DNA of 64,000 bases. It comes from Rhizobium sp. Leaf262. GTDB taxonomy: Bacteria > Pseudomonadota > Alphaproteobacteria > Rhizobiales > Rhizobiaceae. The stretch lies in the NCBI RefSeq assembly GCF_001422245.1, contig NZ_LMMM01000006.1, positions 62,001-126,000 of the forward strand. The letters run 5' to 3'. The translations under genes were made by a program, and so were the position numbers. The notes under the pieces are model-generated. The model did not search any database. It was not told the origin of the DNA and saw nothing but the letters and a program-made list of their open reading frames with translations. Numbering within the stretch: position 1 is the stretch's first letter; each line of letters starts with the position of its first letter. This document shows positions 58,666 through 64,000 of this stretch, in pieces.

Positions 58666-59613
58666 TCAGGTCATGTGTTCCTCACACCACGACAGAATCT
58701 CGTTTGGCTGTCTCTGGAAGTAGGCGTATCCGTCCGAAGAGCCGTTCTTGCCGTCGATGCGGACCAGCTTTTTTTGAGGGCAGGGTATGGCGTCGTAAGC
58801 AGTCTGAATGTCGTCCGGGTTGCTGCTGCAATCGCCCGTTGCCTGATAGAGTAATGCGGGAATAGCCACGCTTTTCGCCCACGGGACTGGGCTGAATTGC
58901 GCAATTTTAAAACCGGTATTCAGAAAGACCCGGTTATCAAGATCATCGAAACAGCAATGCGGAATGCCTAGCCTCTCGAACGCCCGGTCCAGCACCGCCT
59001 CGATGAAAAATGGCTGAGCGCAAACCATAAAACGAACGTCGACAAACACATCTGGTCTGCGCGTCATAGCAAAGAGTGTCGCGTTTGCACCGATACAGCG
59101 ACTGAACAGTCCCATCGACATATGACGCAAATCGCGGCGGCTGCGGACATAACGTAGCGCTCCGATCACGTCTCGCGATTCATGGCGGCCACCAGAAAAG
59201 ACGCTGCCATTGACTGCCCCGACTGGCCCGAAATTTCGCAGATCGTAGGCAAGGATATTGTATCCGGCATCGTGCAGAATTTTATAGTCTGCAATGAAAT
59301 CGCTCTCAGGGCCTTTAGCCGTCCGGCTGCCGAACAAGGGTATCAAATGAGGCGGTATATCAGAGCGATCTAGCCAACGTGGATGGTTGGCGATAATGAT
59401 CTTTCTGGATCCTGAGGCGGGAATGAACCAGCCTTGAAGCGGAAGTCCGTCCTCAGACGGAAACCAAACATGCTCGAATTCAAGTCCACACGCATCCGGA
59501 CACCGAAGAGTAGGCGCCCGTGGCCATTCAATGAAACTGTCCGCTATTCCCTGAAGAGCATTTTGCGAAGCGTCTTCATCGGGCTTTAGCTGGTGTTGTG
59601 CACGGGCCATCAT
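58666..59613 (-). CDS. Alpha/beta-hydrolase-fold protein with Cys at the nucleophile position
   Basis: The 315-residue protein has the alpha/beta hydrolase layout: IIIANHP oxyanion strand, NILAYDLRNFGP, a nucleophile elbow reading SRCIGAN (Cys173 in the place of Ser, and Ser171 in place of the first Gly), and LLYQATGDCSSNPDD near the expected acid. A catalytic His is not evident where it should follow (RIDGKNGSSDGYAYF). GGAGCTCG precedes the ATG. The Cys elbow recalls dienelactone hydrolase, but loss of His suggests a changed mechanism or a non-enzymatic role. It lies 118 bp upstream of set 2 on the same strand. Confidence 0.85.
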   Translation of the reverse strand: MMARAQHQLKPDEDASQNALQGIADSFIEWPRAPTLRCPDACGLEFEHVWFPSEDGLPLQGWFIPASGSRKIIIANHPRWLDRSDIPPHLIPLFGSRTAKGPESDFIADYKILHDAGYNILAYDLRNFGPVGAVNGSVFSGGRHESRDVIGALRYVRSRRDLRHMSMGLFSRCIGANATLFAMTRRPDVFVDVRFMVCAQPFFIEAVLDRAFERLGIPHCCFDDLDNRVFLNTGFKIAQFSPVPWAKSVAIPALLYQATGDCSSNPDDIQTAYDAIPCPQKKLVRIDGKNGSSDGYAYFQRQPNEILSWCEEHMT

Positions 59614-59820
59614 CGAGCTCCAAAGAATATGACTGCGAACTGCCCATCATTATCTGCGACCGTCTGGTCTTCCAGTCTGTTTCTGCCATTTGCCGATCCT
59701 GCGAAATCAATTAGCAATATGACGAAAGTCCCCAACTGCTGTGGGTTTAAGGTTGTTGGATTGCGCAAACTTACAATCCGGTCGGTGTTTGCCGCGCACC
59801 GGAGAGGCGCTTCTCACGGT

Positions 59821-60744
59821 CTATCCTGCAGTCGATCTGTAGACGGTCGGGGTCGCTCCAAAATGATTGGTGAAGACCGTTGAGAAATTGCTGGCACGCG
59901 TGAACCCGCATCGATAACCGATTTCGGCGACAGGAAGCTGCGACGTCCGCAGTAGCCGTCGCGCCGTCTCCAGTCGCAATTTTTGCAAGTATTTGAACGG
60001 TGTCGAACCTGTCACCGCGCGGAACTCACGCAGGAAGTGATGTTTACTCAGACCCGCCTCGGCCGCGATGTCGTGAAGCGTTAGTGGCAAGTCCAATGAG
60101 ACGGACATGTATTCCACTGCCCGTCTTAGACGACGGTCCGTAAGCTGGTGGCTCGTACGGCCATCATTGTCAGGGTTCCACCACGCGGCATGCTGCGAAA
60201 GCAGATGGGCACTCAGAAAACTGACGGTTTGTTCGGCATAAAGACTTGGCGCACCAGCGGTAAGGGCGCGTGTGAGTGCCAATGTCGTGTGGAAAATCGT
60301 TTCGTCGGAGAACACCAATGCATTCAGGTGTCTATCGATGTCGCGAGCACCGATGCGACGATAATCTTCTGCAACCTCGTCAAGGACGATTTGAGCGAGA
60401 TAGAGATGAGCCGTTTCCGCGAAAGGATCACTTTTTTGAACCTCAAATTGTAGCCGATTGGTCTGGTGTCTGGCCGTGAGACCGCCGCATCCGACCTCGT
60501 AAAATGCATGCTGCCATCGTCCATGCGTCAGAACCTTCACGGACGAGCAACCTTTAAGCTTGACCACCAGCGAGATGTCGCCGGTGCTGTGTGTCTCGAA
60601 GATGCTCGACTGCCCATACCCTCGCTGGATATCGAGCAAAAGATCGGACCAATCCAGCGTTCTGCTGGACTGCATCAGGGTACATGGCTGGGACTCGGAT
60701 GAGAGCAAACTCTCTGGATCGAAGCGTTGCTGCCGGGTTTCCAT
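59821..60744 (-). CDS. AraC-family transcriptional regulator
   Basis: The 307-residue AraC regulator has a C-terminal HTH pair (LHDIAAEAGLSKHHFLREFRAVTGSTPFKYLQKLRLETARRLL, AEIGYRCGFTRASNFSTVFTNHFG) and a different N-terminal domain from the AraC_N proteins at 39306 and 47897. The ATG at 60744 is preferred over the TTG at 60753. It lies upstream of the Cys-hydrolase and set 2 on the same strand (207-base gap), and is the best candidate regulator for that run. Confidence 0.89.
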   Translation of the reverse strand: METRQQRFDPESLLSSESQPCTLMQSSRTLDWSDLLLDIQRGYGQSSIFETHSTGDISLVVKLKGCSSVKVLTHGRWQHAFYEVGCGGLTARHQTNRLQFEVQKSDPFAETAHLYLAQIVLDEVAEDYRRIGARDIDRHLNALVFSDETIFHTTLALTRALTAGAPSLYAEQTVSFLSAHLLSQHAAWWNPDNDGRTSHQLTDRRLRRAVEYMSVSLDLPLTLHDIAAEAGLSKHHFLREFRAVTGSTPFKYLQKLRLETARRLLRTSQLPVAEIGYRCGFTRASNFSTVFTNHFGATPTVYRSTAG

Positions 60745-60831
60745 CAGATTCAACTCTTTCGCAGATGTGCCAAATTCCGGGTGTTTGCTTTACAAAGCAC
60801 TCGCTGGCTTTTCGGGTTTTCGCTCACCTGC

Positions 60832-61524
60832 TCAAAGCAGGCCTTTTGCTGCCCGTTCTGTGACAGCGCGTCTTCTGGCAAGCGGCGCCACCATGGCGCT
60901 TCTGGCGGCCTCTACCAAAGCTTCGGGTGCCTCGGCAGGCGATCCTGTCTTGAATGGCGGCTTTGGATCATACTCGAGCGCGAGCTGAATCCCCTGTGCA
61001 ATATCGCTGCCATAAAGATCCGCGACGACGGTCAAGGCGAAATCAATGCCTGACGTAACCCCGGCGCCAGTGACGCGGTTTCTGTCCCATACGACGCGCT
61101 CGTGCACAGGCTCCGCACCCAGCAGCGATAGCTGATCAATCGAAGACCAGTGCGATGTTGCACGATAGCCTTTCAACAGCCCGGCAGCGCCAAGGACCAG
61201 TGAGCCTGTGCAGACGGACGTTACGAGTTTTGCGGTGTTCGCAACGCGCTTCAGGAAAGCCAATGTTTCCTGGTCTTCCATCAGATCGACCTGGCCCGGT
61301 CCACCGGGCACGCATATGATGTCGATGGGTGGGCATTCGGCAAATGTCGTGGTGGGTACAATCGCCAAATTCGAGTCCGACAGGACGGGTTCACGATTTT
61401 TCCAAATGAGATGAACGGTCACATCTGGAGCTCGCGCAAAGACCTCGTAAGGTCCGGTAAGGTCGAGCTGGGTCAATTGCGGGAAAAGAAGAAATCCAAC
61501 CGAGAGTGCGTTTTTTGTGGTCAT
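60832..61524 (-). CDS. DJ-1/PfpI-family protein (isonitrile hydratase-like)
   Basis: The 230-residue DJ-1/PfpI protein has the Glu in QLDLTGPYEVFA, the Cys nucleophile elbow TSVCTGSLVLGAAGLL, and the following YRATSHW. Length and pattern match the isonitrile hydratase InhA group, which hydrates isonitriles to N-substituted formamides, but also many GlxA-related proteins lacking the HTH. GGAAGG precedes the ATG at 61524; the open frame to 61596 is not used. Some AraC proteins are fused to this domain, yet this one has none. Confidence 0.87.
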   Translation of the reverse strand: MTTKNALSVGFLLFPQLTQLDLTGPYEVFARAPDVTVHLIWKNREPVLSDSNLAIVPTTTFAECPPIDIICVPGGPGQVDLMEDQETLAFLKRVANTAKLVTSVCTGSLVLGAAGLLKGYRATSHWSSIDQLSLLGAEPVHERVVWDRNRVTGAGVTSGIDFALTVVADLYGSDIAQGIQLALEYDPKPPFKTGSPAEAPEALVEAARSAMVAPLARRRAVTERAAKGLL

Positions 61525-61625
61525 GTAAAGAACCTTCCAACAATTCGCGCTTCGTGCATGCGTACGACGCTGGTTCTTAGAACTATCGGGACACACGAAT
61601 TGCCTCGCGCGTCTCGATGCAATTG

Positions 61626-62396
61626 TTACTTCGCAGCTTTTTTGATCAGGTCTGCAACCGCTTTCGGATGAGAAACCATCACAACGTGGGATGCGTCGGG
61701 GATGACAACCGTCTGTTTGGAGCCGGCGCGATCAGCCATGAACTTCATGCTCGCTGGTGGAATGTTCTTGTCGCCACTACCATAGATGAACCATGAGGGA
61801 AGTGTTTTCCAGGCAGGCTCGCCTGATGGCTCGTCAAGAGCGGCTTTCGTTACAGGTCGCTGCGTTGCGGCCATCAGCGCCGCTTCGTTGCGGGAAACGT
61901 CATGTGCGAACTGCTGATGAAACTTCTTCTGATCGATATAAAGATCCGATCCTCCCCCGGCCAATCCAACAGGCTCGGCCAGAGCCGATGCCAGCGAACT
62001 CCCGGGGTACTTGCCGGAAAGTGTTGCGGCTGACTCACCGGTGTCGGGTGCAAAGGCAGAAACAAATACGAGAGATTTTACATTTGTATGACCTACGGCC
62101 GCTACGGAAATGACCGAGCCGCCGTAGGAATGGCCGACCAGCACCACAGGCGTTTTGATGCTGTCGATAATCGAGGAAAGGTATCCGGCGTCAGATTTCA
62201 CACCGCGCAAGGGGTTGGCGACGGCCACTGTGCGAAAACCGTCTTTCGTCAAAGACTTGATGACACCATTCCAACTGCCGCCATCGGCGAAAGCGCCGTG
62301 AACGAGAACAATGGTCGGTTTGTCGGTGTCTGCTGCCTGAACGGGTGCAGAAAATACAAGGGCAGCGGCGATCCAAGCCAAAGCAATCTTATACAT
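61626..62396 (-). CDS. Secreted alpha/beta hydrolase
   Basis: The 256-residue hydrolase has a signal peptide (MYKIALAWIAAALVFSAPVQA) and a complete triad. The nucleophile elbow is GHSYGGS, the acid is probably Asp in YGSGDKNIPP, and the His is in PDASHVVMVSHP. The opening HGAFADGGSWNGVI is the oxyanion motif of the pyrethroid-hydrolase/salicylate-esterase-like group. AGGAGAGACT precedes the ATG. It likely acts on an ester in the periplasm, possibly releasing an aromatic acid. It is in a same-strand run with the DJ-1 gene. Confidence 0.88.
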   Translation of the reverse strand: MYKIALAWIAAALVFSAPVQAADTDKPTIVLVHGAFADGGSWNGVIKSLTKDGFRTVAVANPLRGVKSDAGYLSSIIDSIKTPVVLVGHSYGGSVISVAAVGHTNVKSLVFVSAFAPDTGESAATLSGKYPGSSLASALAEPVGLAGGGSDLYIDQKKFHQQFAHDVSRNEAALMAATQRPVTKAALDEPSGEPAWKTLPSWFIYGSGDKNIPPASMKFMADRAGSKQTVVIPDASHVVMVSHPKAVADLIKKAAK

Positions 62397-62580
62397 AGTC
62401 TCTCCTACGTTTTTGGAATCATAGAGTCATGAAAAAGTGAACGTGAAGGCGGACAGTATTCGCATACGGCGATACCTGTTTTATCGAGGCATATTCATCA
62501 TACAACAACTGCCGGTATGGTTTCAGCTGGTGTAAGCATTCCTACAGGCGCCGCGAGATGCGGTGTTCAGTGACGCCTTT

Positions 62581-63567
62581 TTAAACCTCGTCAGGACGAG
62601 GCTGCATTTCTATGAAAAGAACTGAGAGAGCGCGACGTGCGAGCGGCAACTTGAATGCGTTGTGTTTCGTCGGCATGGCCCCGTTAAACGCGATATCGGC
62701 GATATGATCGGCTGGGTTCGTTCTTGCTGAGATATCGTTTTCTGCCATTTCAACGCGCCACGGTTTGGGTGCAACGCCTCCGAAAGCGACACGGCTCGCC
62801 GTGAGCTTCGATCCTTCGAAATGCGCAACCAATGCGATCGACACATTTGCGAATGCGTATGACGCCCGATCTCGAAGCTTGAGATAACGCTGAGTTCCTC
62901 CAACAGGCTTCGGAAGCTTCACGGCGGTGATCAGTTCACCTGGCCGCAATCCGGTCTCAATGTGAGGTGTCTGCCCCGGAAGAACATGCAGCTCCGCAAT
63001 GGGTATTTCCCTTGCGTTACCGTCGGGGTTCAACGTCTCGACAACCGCATCCAGTGCTCTGAGAGCGACTGCCATATCGGAAGGATGGGTCGCAATACAG
63101 GAATCGCTCCCACCAATGACGGCAAGATTACGCGAAAGTCCTTCCAGCGCGGCGCATCCGGACCCTGGCTGCCGCTTGTTGCAAGGGAGATCGGCGGAAT
63201 AGAAATACATGCATCGTGTGCGTTGAAGCAGATTTCCGCCAACAGTTGCCTTGTTTCGCAATTGGCCCGATGCGCCCGATACCAGAGCGCGCGCCAGAAC
63301 GGGATAGCCGGTGCGGACGCGCTCGTCGGCGGCGACATCGGTATTGCGAACAAGAGCGCCAATCCGCAATCCGCCTTCTTCCGTGTCCTCTATACGTTCA
63401 AGACCGATGCGGTTTACATCGATCAGATGTGGAGGCGCTTCTATATTGCGCTTCATCAAATCGATGAGATTTGTGCCTCCCGCAATATATCGTGCTCCGG
63501 GTGTTCGCGCGAACGCCTCGACCGCTTGAGCAGGATTCGACACCCGCTCATAGGTGAAATATTTCAT
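62581..63567 (-). CDS. Molybdenum hydroxylase, FAD-binding subunit (PaoB-like, set 3)
   Basis: The 328-residue FAD subunit has the usual [36 protein letters not shown] and C-terminal blocks, with the 4Fe-4S Cys insertion ([20 protein letters not shown]). It is much closer to the set 1 subunit at 44963 than to set 2, sharing long blocks such as [12 protein letters not shown] and [17 protein letters not shown]. The ATG at 63567 overlaps the 2Fe-2S stop. Downstream (62397-62580) there is no Mo-subunit gene; the next gene is the secreted hydrolase. Confidence 0.91.
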   Translation of the reverse strand: MKYFTYERVSNPAQAVEAFARTPGARYIAGGTNLIDLMKRNIEAPPHLIDVNRIGLERIEDTEEGGLRIGALVRNTDVAADERVRTGYPVLARALVSGASGQLRNKATVGGNLLQRTRCMYFYSADLPCNKRQPGSGCAALEGLSRNLAVIGGSDSCIATHPSDMAVALRALDAVVETLNPDGNAREIPIAELHVLPGQTPHIETGLRPGELITAVKLPKPVGGTQRYLKLRDRASYAFANVSIALVAHFEGSKLTASRVAFGGVAPKPWRVEMAENDISARTNPADHIADIAFNGAMPTKHNAFKLPLARRALSVLFIEMQPRPDEV

Positions 63568-64000
63568 GGTTCCGTCTCCAAAACTTCCCGGATCGCGGCG
63601 ACGATGTTGGGGTAGGCGGCGCATCGACAGATGTTGCCGCTCATACGCTCACGGATTTCCTCGTCAGAGCCATCAGGACTGTTGATGTCCTGCGTGACAT
63701 GGCTCGGCACGCCTCGCTGCAGTTCTTTGAGTGCCCCAACCGCCGAACAGATTTGACCGGGTGTGCAATAGCCGCATTGAAGACCATCGTGCTTCACGAA
63801 TGCCGCCTGCATCGGGTGCAGGTCATCCAAAGAGCCCAGTCCCTCGATCGTCGTAATATGATCGCCCTCATGCATCACGACGAAGGATAGACAACTGTTT
63901 ATGCGTCGGCCTCCGACAAGTACCGTGCAGGCTCCGCACTGCCCCTGATCGCAACCCTTCTTTGTCCCGGTCAGACCAACAATATCTCGCAGTGCGTCCA
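63564..64000 (-). CDS. Molybdenum hydroxylase, 2Fe-2S subunit (PaoA-like, set 3), cut by window edge
   Basis: This gene continues beyond the right edge, so its N-terminus and any Tat signal are unseen. The visible 145 codons hold [19 protein letters not shown] with NSCLSF, and [10 protein letters not shown] with [12 protein letters not shown], so both 2Fe-2S domains are intact from the first cluster onwards. GDQGQC has Gln where sets 1 and 2 have His. It overlaps the FAD gene by 4 bases. It resembles set 1 most. Confidence 0.9.
   Translation of the reverse strand, partial: DALRDIVGLTGTKKGCDQGQCGACTVLVGGRRINSCLSFVVMHEGDHITTIEGLGSLDDLHPMQAAFVKHDGLQCGYCTPGQICSAVGALKELQRGVPSHVTQDINSPDGSDEEIRERMSGNICRCAAYPNIVAAIREVLETEP

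Overview
The window reads as accessory or secondary-replicon DNA of an alphaproteobacterium, most likely Rhizobiaceae (Agrobacterium/Rhizobium type). The grounds are gene style and content: many ABC importers beside single catabolic enzymes, many one-component regulators, a PRC-barrel protein and a small secreted Tyr/Arg-rich protein of a kind common in rhizobia. I could not run a database search, so the genus is inference. I saw no rRNA, tRNA, CRISPR array, transposase, integrase or replication gene. About 65 genes are present, 12 of them transcriptional regulators (4 LysR, 3 TetR, 3 AraC, 1 GntR, 1 HxlR), mostly divergent from the genes they probably control.

Left part (0-24 kb). An M24 metallopeptidase leads an SsuABC/TauABC-like importer (1.5-4.0 kb). 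A two-gene unit follows: a coiled-coil membrane protein overlapping a ClpP-fold membrane-anchored protein (4.5-6.6 kb). Next are two LysR genes, an SDR, a lipocalin-like secreted protein and an exported metallo-beta-lactamase-fold hydrolase resembling methyl parathion hydrolase (6.7-11.4 kb). A six-gene minus-strand unit (11.4-17.6 kb) joins a benzoate-CoA-ligase-family enzyme to a complete LivKHMGF importer, which suggests uptake and CoA activation of an aromatic acid. Two SDRs, an HxlR and a TetR regulator, and small proteins fill 18-23 kb.

Middle (23-42 kb). An enolase-superfamily dehydratase/racemase diverges from a GntR regulator and a four-gene sugar-type ABC importer (23.1-29.3 kb), a likely sugar-acid module. 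A PrpF/4-oxalomesaconate-tautomerase-family isomerase heads an operon with a second NMT1/SsuABC-type importer, divergent from a LysR gene (29.5-34.2 kb). Then come short stress- or xenobiotic-type units: an epoxide-hydrolase-like enzyme, TetR/SnoaL/NmrA, TetR/DUF1330, SnoaL, AraC/SDR and a hexapeptide acyltransferase.

Right part (42-64 kb). This is an oxidative island built on three PaoABC-type molybdenum hydroxylase gene sets (Tat-exported 2Fe-2S subunit, FAD subunit with extra cysteines for a 4Fe-4S cluster, Mo-cofactor subunit). Set 1 (42.8-46.6 kb) has a divergent LysR. Set 2 (54.8-58.5 kb) is followed on the same strand by a benzoylformate-decarboxylase-like ThDP enzyme and an aromatic-ring-type FAD monooxygenase. 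Set 3 (62.6 kb to the edge) shows only the FAD gene and part of the 2Fe-2S gene; no Mo subunit follows. A flavin amine oxidase, a CPA1-type antiporter, three hydrolase/DJ-1-type enzymes and two AraC regulators lie between. Read together, the island looks like a route in which amines or 2-oxoacids become aldehydes and these are oxidised to acids, probably aromatic. The substrates are not determined by the sequence.

The most useful leads are the ThDP enzyme with substituted active-site residues, the Cys-for-Ser hydrolase at 58666, the incomplete third hydroxylase set, the membrane/ClpP-like pair, a small frame with a strong ribosome site overlapping the membrane gene at 42 kb, and several symmetric operator-like repeats between divergent genes.
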